From assembly GCA_035688265.1 (NCBI GenBank), contig DASSNE010000021.1:1-64000 (forward strand): a stretch of DNA of 64,000 bases. Direction: 5' to 3'. Positions 32,924 through 44,513 of this stretch are shown piece after piece (the stretch's first letter is position 1; each line of letters opens with the position of its first letter). A program made the translations under genes and the position numbers. This DNA is from DASSBR01 sp035688265. Its GTDB lineage: Bacteria > Pseudomonadota > Gammaproteobacteria > Natronospirales > DASSBR01. The notes under the pieces were generated by a model. The model searched no databases. It saw nothing but the letters and a program-made list of their open reading frames with translations, and was not told the origin of the DNA.

Positions 32924-33982
32924 TTACGTCGCGAGTTCGGCCCGGGCGGAGTTCTCCCCGCCCGCATCACGCGCCAAATACCAGCGCGCGGTCCGCCGCA
33001 GCCCGCTCGGGAAGGTTTCGGCCGGCTCCCAGCCCAGCTCATGGCGGATCTTGTTGCCGTTGATGGCGTAGCGCAGGTCGTGACCCAGCCGGTCGGTGAC
33101 GAATTCGATGAGTTCATGGTGCGGCGCGTGCGGCGAATCCGGCCGCAGCTCGTCCAGCAGCCGGCAGAGCTGCCTGACCAGTTCGAGGTTTTGCATCTCG
33201 CAGTTGCCGCCGATGTTGTAGGTCTCGCCCACGCGGCCGTGCTGCAGAATGGCGTCGATGGCCGTGCAGTGGTCCTCGACGTAAAGCCAGTCGCGGATGT
33301 TCGCGCCCTTGCCGTAGACGGGCAACGGCTTGCCCTGCATGCCGTGCGACAGCATCAGCGGGATCAGTTTCTCCCGATGCTGGTATGGCCCATAGTTGTT
33401 GGAGCAGTTGCTGATGGTGACCGGCAGGCCATAGGTGCTGTGGTAGGCGCGAACCAGATGATCCGAGGCGGCCTTGCTCGCGGAGTACGGCGAGTTGGGG
33501 GCATACGGCGTCTGCTCGGTGAACGGCGGATCGTCAAAACCGAGGGTGCCGTAAACCTCGTCCGTCGATACATGGTGGAAACGGCAGGGGCCTTGATGCC
33601 GCCCGTCCAGCCAGGCGCGCTTCGCGGCCTTGAGCAGAACGTGCGTGCCGACGACGTTGGTTTTGATGAACGGGTCGGGACCGTCGATCGAGCGATCGAC
33701 GTGGGACTCGGCGGCGAAATGCACGACCGTGTCGATGGCCTCCTCAGCCATCAGGCGATCCACCAGCGGCTCATCGCAGATATTGCCGTGAACGAAGCGG
33801 AAGTTCTTGTTGTCCCGTACCGGCGCGAGGTTGTCGATGTTGCCGGCATAAGTCAGCGCATCGAGGACAACGACACGATCGCGCGGGTATTTCGCCAGCC
33901 AATAGTGAACGAAATTCGTGCCGATGAAGCCGGCGCCGCCGGTGACCAGAAGATGGCGGCGAAAGTTTTGCGAATTCAACAT
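32924..33982 (-). CDS. rfbB: dTDP-glucose 4,6-dehydratase
   Basis: A 352-residue extended SDR of normal RmlB length. Cofactor motif LLVTGGAGFIGTNFVHYWL, then VVHFAAESHVDRSIDGPDPF, HVSTDEVYG and catalytic YSASKAASDHLV are all characteristic. It makes dTDP-4-keto-6-deoxy-glucose, the second step to dTDP-L-rhamnose. The ATG at 33982 fits the family N-terminus; nine upstream codons are possible but unsupported. The gene is separated from rmlA/C/D by a DUF4258 gene and a small gene. Confidence 0.96.
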   Translation of the reverse strand: MLNSQNFRRHLLVTGGAGFIGTNFVHYWLAKYPRDRVVVLDALTYAGNIDNLAPVRDNKNFRFVHGNICDEPLVDRLMAEEAIDTVVHFAAESHVDRSIDGPDPFIKTNVVGTHVLLKAAKRAWLDGRHQGPCRFHHVSTDEVYGTLGFDDPPFTEQTPYAPNSPYSASKAASDHLVRAYHSTYGLPVTISNCSNNYGPYQHREKLIPLMLSHGMQGKPLPVYGKGANIRDWLYVEDHCTAIDAILQHGRVGETYNIGGNCEMQNLELVRQLCRLLDELRPDSPHAPHHELIEFVTDRLGHDLRYAINGNKIRHELGWEPAETFPSGLRRTARWYLARDAGGENSARAELAT

Positions 33983-34053
33983 GAATAAAGTCTCAGCTGC
34001 GCGCAGCAAACAAGTGGGAGGTTTCAGCCGGTGAATTCCCCATCACGCGCTCG

Positions 34054-34269
34054 TTAAAGCGCGATGCGTTGCATTGCAAATACCCGCGCCTGTTGTGATG
34101 CTGCTTTGAGATCACCGCGCTTGAGCGCATCACGCACATCGTCAAGTTTGTACGCATCTTCCAACGAAAGATATGGCGCCCATTCGTCCGACGTTTGCAG
34201 CAACTCAACTTCGACTTCTGCTACATATCCGGCTTCGTGGACGTACTTGATTCGCTTTCGCTTGCTCAT
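34054..34269 (-). CDS. Small hypothetical protein paired with DUF4258 protein (possible antitoxin)
   Basis: A 71-residue soluble protein of mixed charge. A basic start MSKRKRIKYVHEAG is followed by an acidic, beta-like segment VAEVEVELLQTSDEWAPYLS and helices DDVRDALKRGDLKAAS. No known DNA-binding motif is evident. Its start overlaps the DUF4258 gene by 4 bases (ATGA). The size, coupling and partner resemble toxin-antitoxin modules, but I cannot assign a family. It interrupts the rhamnose genes between rmlD and rmlB. Confidence 0.8.
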   Translation of the reverse strand: MSKRKRIKYVHEAGYVAEVEVELLQTSDEWAPYLSLEDAYKLDDVRDALKRGDLKAASQQARVFAMQRIAL

Positions 34270-34589
34270 GGTTTTCGCTCGGTAAAAGTTTCGTTCCAGC
34301 GCTCTTCATCGGGGCGATAAGCCGTCACCAGGACAGCCGGACTCTGATGCCCTTTCGGTATCCCCCACACCGCATGAACCGGGTGCTGCTCCCGATCTGC
34401 CTGAAGCACCAAGACTGTGGGACCCTTCGGGAAATCAGGATAATCTTCGACAAGGACAGCAGATGCAACGCCAGCTACCAATTCACGGGCCGTGAGGCCA
34501 TCAGCCGCCATTTCATCATATCCGTGTTCCGATATCCGCACCTCTCCCGAGGCAACCAACGTCCTGACGCGCTCAAACGTAGCCATCAT
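34266..34589 (-). CDS. DUF4258-domain protein (possible toxin of a two-gene module)
   Basis: A 107-residue protein with the DUF4258 pattern: VRISEHGYDEMAADGLTARELV near the N-terminus, then VLVEDYPDFPKGPTVLVLQ and the C-terminal PVHAVWGIPKG-related segment ending LVTAYRPDEERW. DUF4258 proteins are compact and often occur in pairs with small partner proteins, sometimes suggested to be toxin-like; the activity is unproven. ATG 34589 overlaps the rmlD stop as ATGA (a second ATG is 3 bases on). The small gene at 34054-34269 is coupled to its end. Confidence 0.82.
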   Translation of the reverse strand: MMATFERVRTLVASGEVRISEHGYDEMAADGLTARELVAGVASAVLVEDYPDFPKGPTVLVLQADREQHPVHAVWGIPKGHQSPAVLVTAYRPDEERWNETFTERKP

Positions 34590-35494
34590 CGCGCCTTCGG
34601 CTCATATTGTCCGTCGTTCCTCAAGGAATTCTCAAGGTCTTCGGTCAGCATCTGCCGCAGAGCCCTGCGCCAATGGATAAGATCGGTACCAAACTGTCCG
34701 GCGGTGTGACGTTTGTCGAGCACGCTGAAGGCCGGTCGGCGGGCGACTTGCGGGTAATCTTCGCTGGCGATCGGCTTGATTGGAACGGCCTTGTTCAGCC
34801 GGCCGGCGACAAGCGCTTCTTCCTGAATGGCGACGGCGAAGTCATACCAACTGGCGATGCCGGCGTCGGTGTAGTGGTGGGTACCGTTGATGTTGGGGTA
34901 GTCGGGCGCGTGCCACAGAAACTTCGCCAGTGAGACCGCCCAGGTGGGAGTGCCAACCTGATCGGTAACCACCGTCAGCGCCGGCTTGGTCTGCATCAGA
35001 CGCAGCATCGTGTTGACGAAGTTGCCGCCTTGCCTCGCGTAGACCCAGCTGGTGCGAACGATCAGTGCGTCGTCTCCGAGAATGGCGCGGACGCGTGCCT
35101 CGCCTTCCGCTTTGCTGGCGCCGTAGACGCATAGCGGGTTGACCGGGTCGTCCGGGCGGTATGGTCGTGGTTGGGCACCATCGAAGACGAAATCGGTGGA
35201 GATGTGGATGAAGCGCGCGCCGGCCGCCTGGGCCGCGCGGGCGAGGTTTTCGGCGCCGGTGGCATTGACGGCGTAAGCCAGTTCCGGCTCGCTTTCGGCT
35301 TTATCGACTGCCGTGTACGCGGCTGTGTTAATGATGGAATCCGGGGATTCTTTGCGGGCAGTTTGAGCTACTGCCTCGGCATTGGTGATATCCAATTGCC
35401 CGCGATCGTACGCAACAATATCGACGCCCGCTGGCGCTGTTTGTTGGAGAGCACGGCCCAGTTGCCCGTTTGCGCCGGCAATCAGGACTTTCAT
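34586..35494 (-). CDS. rfbD: dTDP-4-dehydrorhamnose reductase
   Basis: A 302-residue protein of normal RmlD length. It starts KVLIAGANGQLGRALQQ and has NTAAYTAVDKAESEPELA, the motif STDFVFDG and catalytic YGASKAEGE. It reduces dTDP-4-keto-L-rhamnose to dTDP-L-rhamnose with NADPH. The frame extends 45 codons upstream through the intergenic palindrome, but the ATG at 35494 is the conserved start. Its stop overlaps the DUF4258 start by 4 bases. Confidence 0.95.
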   Translation of the reverse strand: MKVLIAGANGQLGRALQQTAPAGVDIVAYDRGQLDITNAEAVAQTARKESPDSIINTAAYTAVDKAESEPELAYAVNATGAENLARAAQAAGARFIHISTDFVFDGAQPRPYRPDDPVNPLCVYGASKAEGEARVRAILGDDALIVRTSWVYARQGGNFVNTMLRLMQTKPALTVVTDQVGTPTWAVSLAKFLWHAPDYPNINGTHHYTDAGIASWYDFAVAIQEEALVAGRLNKAVPIKPIASEDYPQVARRPAFSVLDKRHTAGQFGTDLIHWRRALRQMLTEDLENSLRNDGQYEPKAR

Positions 35495-35526
35495 GAATCT
35501 GCCAGTTTGCCATCCATGGCCACTGG

Positions 35527-35548
35527 ATTCCGGCTTCCAAGGCGGAAT
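35527..35548. repeat. Short REP-like palindrome between rmlC and rmlD
   Basis: ATTCCG-GCTTCCAAGG-CGGAAT inside GGATTCCGGCTTCCAAGG...GGAATGAC. The general form (GGATTCCGGC...GGAATGAC) resembles short palindromic repeats dispersed through several proteobacterial genomes. Only this one copy was noticed here, so repeat status rests on that resemblance. Confidence 0.4.
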
Positions 35549-35561
35549 GACAGAATTGGAT

Positions 35562-36107
35562 TCATTCGTATGTCTCGGCGTCTTTGAAGGTTGCTCCTTT
35601 TTTGTCTTTTTCGGATACCAGCGGCTCACGGCCGTTTAGCGGCCAGTCGATGTTCAGGTCCTTGTCGTCCCAGCGGATGCATCGCTCATGCTGCGGCGCG
35701 TAGAAGTCGGTGCATTTGTAGACGAATTCCGCTTCGTCGCCGGTGACCAGAAAACCATGCGCGCAGCCGGGCGGCACCCACAGCATGCGCTTGTTGTCTG
35801 CCGACAGAGTTTCCGCGATCCACTGGCCGTAAGTTGGCGAGCTGCGGCGGATATCCACGACCACGTCGTAAACTTCGCCGCTGACGACGCGAACAAGTTT
35901 CCCTTGCGGCTGCTCGATCTGGTAGTGGAGGCCGCGCAGCGTGTCTTTGATGGACTTGCTGTGATTGTCTTGCACGAAATCGGCATGGATGCCGGCGGCG
36001 GCAAACTTGCGCTGCTCCCACGTCTCCATGAAATAGCCGCGCGTGTCGCCGAAGACTTTGGGTTCGACAAGGACGACGCCGGGAATAGCGGTGGCGATGA
36101 ATTGCAT
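35562..36107 (-). CDS. rfbC: dTDP-4-dehydrorhamnose 3,5-epimerase
   Basis: A 181-residue cupin-fold protein of normal RmlC length. Characteristic motifs are VVLVEPKVFGDTRGYFMETW, QDNHSKSIKDTLRGLHYQ with the catalytic histidine, and WVPPGCAHGFLV. It epimerises dTDP-4-keto-6-deoxy-glucose at C3 and C5. It shares one base with the rmlA stop, showing tight coupling in the order rmlA-rmlC-rmlD. Confidence 0.96.
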   Translation of the reverse strand: MQFIATAIPGVVLVEPKVFGDTRGYFMETWEQRKFAAAGIHADFVQDNHSKSIKDTLRGLHYQIEQPQGKLVRVVSGEVYDVVVDIRRSSPTYGQWIAETLSADNKRMLWVPPGCAHGFLVTGDEAEFVYKCTDFYAPQHERCIRWDDKDLNIDWPLNGREPLVSEKDKKGATFKDAETYE

Positions 36108-36985
36108 TAGTAGGCTTCTTCGATGACGCGGAGCAAATACTCTCCATAGCCATTTTTAGAGAGCGGCTGCGCGAGGCGCGCGACTTGCTCGGCATCGATA
36201 AAGCCCTTGCGGAACGCGATTTCCTCCGGACACGCCACCTTGAGTCCCTGCCGACTCTCGATGGCTTCGATGAAGGTTGATGCCTGTAGTAGTGACTCGT
36301 GCGTCCCGGTGTCGAGCCAGGCAATGCCCCGTCCTAGCTTTTCAACGCATAGATCGCCACGATGAAGATACGCCTGATTGACATCGGTGATTTCCAGTTC
36401 GCTGCGTGCGGAAGGTTTGATCGCCTTGGCAATCGAAACCACGTCGTTGTCGTAAAAATACAGGCCGGTGATGGCGTAGCGCGAGCGCGGTTGTTTGGGC
36501 TTCTCTTCAATGCCGAGAGCTTTACCGGCTGAATCGAAATGGACGACGCCATACCGCTCCGGATCGCGAACGTAATAGGCAAACACGGTTGCCCCGCGGG
36601 TTTCGTCGCCGGCTGCCGCGAGCTGCCGGTCCATGCCGTGGCCGTAGAAGATGTTATCGCCCAGGATCAGCGTGACCGGGTCGGCGCCGATGAAGTTTTC
36701 GCCGATCAGAAACGCCTGCGCGAGGCCTTCGGGCCGCGGCTGTTGGGCATAGGCAAGGTTCATTCCCCATTGGCTGCCGTCCTCGAGCAGATCGCGATAG
36801 CGCGGCAAATCCTCGGGCGTGGAAATGATCAGCACATCGCGAATGCCGGCCAGCATCAGGGTCGACAGCGGATAGTAGATCATCGGCTTGTCGTAGACCG
36901 GCAGCAGTTGCTTGCTGGTCGAGCGCGTGACCGGGTACAGGCGCGTGCCCGAGCCGCCTGCCAGAATGATGCCTTTGCGTGCCAA
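36107..36985 (-). CDS. rfbA: Glucose-1-phosphate thymidylyltransferase
   Basis: A 292-residue nucleotidyltransferase of normal RmlA length. It begins KGIILAGGSGTRLYPVTRS, the nucleotide-binding signature, and has QLLPVYDKPMIYYPLSTLML and LGDNIFYGHG. It makes dTDP-glucose from glucose-1-phosphate and dTTP, first step of dTDP-L-rhamnose synthesis and usually feedback-inhibited by the product. It is the first gene of the cluster as transcribed and lies 21 bases after the sat-cysC stop, so read-through from sat-cysC is possible. Confidence 0.97.
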   Translation of the reverse strand: MARKGIILAGGSGTRLYPVTRSTSKQLLPVYDKPMIYYPLSTLMLAGIRDVLIISTPEDLPRYRDLLEDGSQWGMNLAYAQQPRPEGLAQAFLIGENFIGADPVTLILGDNIFYGHGMDRQLAAAGDETRGATVFAYYVRDPERYGVVHFDSAGKALGIEEKPKQPRSRYAITGLYFYDNDVVSIAKAIKPSARSELEITDVNQAYLHRGDLCVEKLGRGIAWLDTGTHESLLQASTFIEAIESRQGLKVACPEEIAFRKGFIDAEQVARLAQPLSKNGYGEYLLRVIEEAY

Positions 36986-37006
36986 ACTACCCCCTTTAGC
37001 CGGCTT

Positions 37007-38725
37007 TTATCTGATGAAGCCGAGACTTTCCAGCTTGACGACAATCTGGTGCGCCGCCTCGTCGGGCGTGCACTCGCGCGTATCGATCGTCATTTCCGGC
37101 TTTTCCGGCGCCTCGTACGGGTCACTGATGCCGGTGAACTCCTTGATCACGCCGGCGCGCGCCTTGGCATAGAGGCCCTTGCGGTCGCGCTGCTCGCAGA
37201 CCTCGAGCGGCGTCGAGACGTGAATTTCCAGAAAGCCGCCGACCGGCTCGATCATCTCGCGCACCTGGCGGCGTGTTTCCGCGTACGGCGCAATCGGGGC
37301 GCAAATGGCGACGCCGCCATTTTTGGTGATCTCGCTCGCGACGTAGCCAATGCGGCGGATGTTGATGTCGCGGTGCTCTTTCGAAAAGCCGAGTTCGCTG
37401 GACAGGTGCTTGCGCACCAGGTCGCCGTCGAGCAGCGTGACCGGACGACCGCCCTGTTCCATCAGCTTGACCATCAGCGCATTGGCAATGGTCGACTTGC
37501 CGGAGCCGGACAGGCCGGTGAAGAACACGGTGAAGCCCTGCTTGGAGCGCGGCGGGTGCGTCTTGCGCAGTTCCTCGACGACTTCCGGGTACGAAAACCA
37601 ATCGGGAATTTCGAGACCCTCGTGCAGCCGCCGCCGGAATTCGGTGCCGGAGATGACCAGCGCGGTCTCGTCGTCACGCACCTCGTCGGCCGGGGCGTAT
37701 TCGGCGCGCTCCTTCACGTACACCATCATCTGGAACGGCACCATCTGGATGCCGATTTCGTCCTGGTGCTTGCGCAGCAGTTCCTGCGCCTCGTACGGGC
37801 CGTAGAACGGCTCGCCGTCGCTGCCCTTGCCGGGGCCGGCATGGTCGCGGCCGACAATAAAATGAGTGCAGCCGTGGTTCTTGCGAATCAGCGCATGCCA
37901 GATCGCCTCGCGCGGGCCGCCCATGCGCATGCCCAGCGGCAGCAGCGAAAGAGCGGTCGTGTTTTCCGGAAAACGCTTGATCAGGTGCTCGTAGCAGCGC
38001 ACGCGGGTGTAGTGATCGATGTCGCCCGGTTTGGTCATGCCGACGGTGGGCTGAATCAGCAGGTTCGCTTCGACCTGCTTCGCGGCGCGGAACGTGAGCT
38101 CCAGGTGCGCGCGGTGCATCGGATTGCGCGTCTGGAACGCGACGATGCGGTGCCAGCCGAGCTTCTTGAAGTAATCGCGCAGCTCGCGCGGCGTGCGGCG
38201 CAAGTGGCGGAAGTCGTAGTGCGTCGGCGGCTCGATGCCGCGCAGCCGGCCGCCGATGTAAACCGGGCTGGCGGTGCGCATCAGGTAGCGCACGCCGGCG
38301 TGGGCCTCGTCGGTGGTCTTGAAAACGCCGCGCGCCTCGGCCGCCTTGTCCGGCTCCCAGATGTCGCCGATGTCGAGCAGCGCGATCAGCACGCCTTCCG
38401 GGTCGCGCAGCGCAATCGTGTCACCTTCTGTCAGCGGCTCGGCGAACTCGCGCGTCACGTCGAGCGTAATCGGCATCGGCCAGAGCGTGCCGGACGCCAG
38501 GCGCATGTTCTCGACCACGCCGTCGTAGTCGACGCGGTTCATGAAGCCTGTCAGCGGCGAGAAGCCGCCGCTCAACAGCAACTCGATGTCGCACAACTGG
38601 CGGTGGGTCAGGTCCCAGGACGGGTAATCGGCCGCGGCCTTTTTGGCTTCGGCGGCCTCGGCCTCGGAAAGATACAGTTCTTGCAGGGCGCCGCCATGCG
38701 GCGCGATCAGGTCACGGGGGGACAT
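37007..38725 (-). CDS. sat/cysC: Bifunctional sulfate adenylyltransferase / adenylylsulfate kinase
   Basis: A 572-residue fusion. The N-terminal part (about 1-385) is an ATP sulfurylase of the Sat type with FQTRNPMHRAHLEL (Q-x-R-N-P-x-H) and GRDHAGPGKGSDG. The C-terminal part (about 395-572) is an APS kinase with P-loop FTGLSGSGKST and GFSKEHRDINIRRIGYV. It turns sulfate and ATP into APS and then PAPS. PAPS serves assimilation or sulfation; neither a PAPS reductase nor a sulfotransferase is in the window. CysQ, which degrades the by-product PAP, lies at 43719. Confidence 0.95.
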   Translation of the reverse strand: MSPRDLIAPHGGALQELYLSEAEAAEAKKAAADYPSWDLTHRQLCDIELLLSGGFSPLTGFMNRVDYDGVVENMRLASGTLWPMPITLDVTREFAEPLTEGDTIALRDPEGVLIALLDIGDIWEPDKAAEARGVFKTTDEAHAGVRYLMRTASPVYIGGRLRGIEPPTHYDFRHLRRTPRELRDYFKKLGWHRIVAFQTRNPMHRAHLELTFRAAKQVEANLLIQPTVGMTKPGDIDHYTRVRCYEHLIKRFPENTTALSLLPLGMRMGGPREAIWHALIRKNHGCTHFIVGRDHAGPGKGSDGEPFYGPYEAQELLRKHQDEIGIQMVPFQMMVYVKERAEYAPADEVRDDETALVISGTEFRRRLHEGLEIPDWFSYPEVVEELRKTHPPRSKQGFTVFFTGLSGSGKSTIANALMVKLMEQGGRPVTLLDGDLVRKHLSSELGFSKEHRDINIRRIGYVASEITKNGGVAICAPIAPYAETRRQVREMIEPVGGFLEIHVSTPLEVCEQRDRKGLYAKARAGVIKEFTGISDPYEAPEKPEMTIDTRECTPDEAAHQIVVKLESLGFIR

Positions 38726-38750
38726 GCAGTCAAAACTCCTTATTTACTGC

Positions 38751-39197
38751 TTAAAACGGGATGTCGTCGTCGAAGTCGTCAGCAACCGCACCGGGCTTCG
38801 CCGCCTGCGGCCGGGGGCGCTGGTCGTCCCCGCCGCTGCTGTAATCGCCGCCGCCCATGCCGGAGCGGCCGCCGAGCATCTGCATTTCATTGGCGATGAT
38901 ATCGGTGCTGTAGTGGGTCTGGCCGTCTTTTTCGTAGGTGCTGGTCTCGAGCCGGCCTTCGACATAAACCTGCGAGCCCTTGCGCAGGTATTCGGCGGCG
39001 ATTTCAGCCAAGCGGCCAAAAAACGTGATGCGATGCCACTCGGTCTTTTCCTGCTGCTCGCCGGTCTGCTTGTCTTTCCACGCCCGCGTGGTCGCGATGC
39101 GAATCTTGGTGATGGCGCTGCCGCCGGCGGTGTAGCGGGTGTCCGGGTCGGCGCCGAGGTTGCCGACGAGAATGACTTTATTGATGCCCCTGGCCAT
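38751..39197 (-). CDS. ssb: Single-stranded DNA-binding protein
   Basis: A 148-residue protein. The N-terminal OB-fold opens ARGINKVILVGNLGADPDTRY and contains WHRITFFGRLAEIAAEYLRKG and VYVEGRLETSTY. A glycine-rich linker (about 108-130) leads to the acidic tip DDDIPF, which recruits repair and replication partners. SSB coats single-stranded DNA. The ssb-MFS-uvrA neighbourhood is found in related genomes. No LexA box was recognised upstream. Confidence 0.97.
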   Translation of the reverse strand: MARGINKVILVGNLGADPDTRYTAGGSAITKIRIATTRAWKDKQTGEQQEKTEWHRITFFGRLAEIAAEYLRKGSQVYVEGRLETSTYEKDGQTHYSTDIIANEMQMLGGRSGMGGGDYSSGGDDQRPRPQAAKPGAVADDFDDDIPF

Positions 39198-39251
39198 GAA
39201 CTGCTCCGTTGGCGGAAATCTGGGATGTTCTAGTAATAAAGAGCAAGGATT

Positions 39252-40655
39252 CTACGTCGATTGGGCGGCGATTGCATCCGGCGAGGACGTGTCGAAGGCT
39301 TCGAGCGCCGTTTCATCCAGCTCGCGGTTGTCGACTTTCAGGTAGGCCACGCCTTCTTCGGCCACGACAACCGCTTCGGCGACGCCGGCAATCGACAGCA
39401 GCCGGGCGCTGAGCCGCTCGCGCTCCTCCCGGCCGCGGATTTTCGGGATGCGGATCAGCCGGCTGGCGAGATGCTTCGGTGCCGGCATCGTCATGGCGAC
39501 CAGCAGCCACAGGACAGCAAGGCTGGTCGTCAGCACGAACACTGCGAGCAGGCCGTGGGGCGCGAACACGCCCTGCAGCCAGCCGCCGACGGCGCCGCCG
39601 ACGAAAATGCCCAGGAACTGGGAACTGGAATAGACGCCCATTGCGGTGCCCTTGCTGTCCGCCGGGGCGACCTTGGAAATCAGCGACGGCAGGGTCGCTT
39701 CGAGCAGGCTGAAGGCGGCGAAGAACACCAGCAGGCCGGCGCCGATTGCCCACAGGTTCGCGTGCCAGACCAGCAGCGAGAGCTGGCCGAGGCCGACTGC
39801 GGCGACCGCGCCGATGAACACCGGCTTCATCTTCCGGTACTTCTCGCCGATGATGATGAACGGCGTCATCAGCACGAACGCGACCACCAGGATCGGCAGG
39901 TAGAACAGCCAGTGCGACCCGCTGCCGCCGGCTTGCTTGAGCGCCAGCGGCAGCGCCAGGAAAGTGGCGGTGAGGATCGCGTGCTGGGCGAAGATGCCAA
40001 AATCGAGGCGCAGCAGCTCACCGTTGGTCAGCACGCGCTTGAACAGTGCCGGCACCGGCTCGGTATCCGCGTGGTGGCGAATCAGATGTGGCTGCGGCAC
40101 GAGGGTGTACAGCACGGCGATACCGGCCAGCGCCAGCACCGCGGTCAGCCAGAAAATCCCCGGCACCCCGACCCAGCCGTTCAACAGCGGCCCCACGACC
40201 ACCGCCAGCGCGAAGGAAACGCCGATGGTCATGCCGATCATCGCCATCGCCTTGGTGCGATTCTCTTCGCGGGTCAAATCCGCACCCAGCGCCAGGATCG
40301 CCGAGCCGACCGCGCCGGCGCCCTGCAGCGCACGGCCGAGGATCACGCCGCCAATCGAGCCCGACATCGCCGCGATTACGCTGCCGATCGCGAACAGGAT
40401 CAAGCCAGCCGCGATCACCGGCTTGCGGCCGATGCGGTCGGACAGCGTCCCGAACGGGATTTGCAGGATCGCCTGGGCGAGGCCGTAGATGCCGAGCGCG
40501 AGACCGATGGTGGCGGCAGTCGCGCCGGTGAGGTGCTTCGCGTAGACCGCGAACACCGGGTAGATCATGAACAAGCCCAGCATCCGCAACGCGAAGATCG
40601 CCGACAGCGATAAAGCGGCGCGGCCTTCAGTGCGGCTTAGGTGGGTAGTGGGCAC
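39252..40655 (-). CDS. MFS transporter with C-terminal YAM-like domain (YajR-like)
   Basis: A 467-residue protein with 12 TM helices and MFS motif A GTLSDRIGRKPVI between helices 2 and 3. After about residue 395 it carries a cytoplasmic extension of roughly 65 residues (REERERLSARLLSIAG, EEGVAYLKVDN) that resembles the ferredoxin-like YAM domain of E. coli YajR. It is a proton-linked transporter of unknown substrate. The start is GTG at 40655; no Shine-Dalgarno is clear. A strong intergenic repeat separates it from uvrA. Confidence 0.88.
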   Translation of the reverse strand: MPTTHLSRTEGRAALSLSAIFALRMLGLFMIYPVFAVYAKHLTGATAATIGLALGIYGLAQAILQIPFGTLSDRIGRKPVIAAGLILFAIGSVIAAMSGSIGGVILGRALQGAGAVGSAILALGADLTREENRTKAMAMIGMTIGVSFALAVVVGPLLNGWVGVPGIFWLTAVLALAGIAVLYTLVPQPHLIRHHADTEPVPALFKRVLTNGELLRLDFGIFAQHAILTATFLALPLALKQAGGSGSHWLFYLPILVVAFVLMTPFIIIGEKYRKMKPVFIGAVAAVGLGQLSLLVWHANLWAIGAGLLVFFAAFSLLEATLPSLISKVAPADSKGTAMGVYSSSQFLGIFVGGAVGGWLQGVFAPHGLLAVFVLTTSLAVLWLLVAMTMPAPKHLASRLIRIPKIRGREERERLSARLLSIAGVAEAVVVAEEGVAYLKVDNRELDETALEAFDTSSPDAIAAQST

Positions 40656-40710
40656 GGATCAGAACGGGTGAGCGAGCGGAGCCGTTGATTTTAACACGCC
40701 GCGCAAGTCA

Positions 40711-40805
40711 CTAGTGCTAAGTCGCTAGTAGCTAGTGCTGAGTGAAGACAAGAACACGTGCCCCTACTCCAGTACTAGGTACTAGCGACTCAGCACTAGC
40801 TACTG
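40711..40805. repeat. Inverted heptamer-repeat element 1 (CTAGTNS units)
   Basis: The left half (40711-40745) is five 7-base units: CTAGTGC, TAAGTCG, CTAGTAG, CTAGTGC, TGAGTGA. After about 25 unique bases, the right half (40771-40805) has five units in the opposite orientation. A 16-base segment at 40728-40743 is a perfect inverse complement of 40788-40803. The left units 40711-40727 also pair with 40783-40799 at 16 of 17 bases, so alternative hairpins can form. A related element lies at 46076-46169. Confidence 0.85.
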
Positions 40806-40827
40806 GTCCGGCGCCTTTGCGCCGGAC
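40806..40827. other. Perfect GC-rich hairpin upstream of uvrA
   Basis: GTCCGGCGC-CTTT-GCGCCGGAC is a perfect 9-bp stem with a 4-base loop. It lies between the heptamer element and the uvrA start in the divergent intergenic region 40656-40875. There is no U-run on either strand, so termination is doubtful; it could act in mRNA stability or be part of the repeat. No LexA-type CTGT-N8-ACAG box was seen. Confidence 0.5.
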
Positions 40828-40875
40828 TCGTGAGACAGCGTATATTGATTCGTTTCGTTCCACTTGCGCGAACTC

Positions 40876-44509
<3,634 letters not shown>

Positions 44510-44513
<4 letters not shown>

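Noticed and set aside
36539..38899. Open frame of 786 codons on the plus strand
   Set aside because: Antisense to rmlA and sat-cysC, both of which have clear catalytic motifs on the minus strand.
40656..40875. LexA/SOS box before uvrA
   Set aside because: No CTGT-N8-ACAG-like palindrome could be found; only the heptamer element and a GC-rich hairpin are present.
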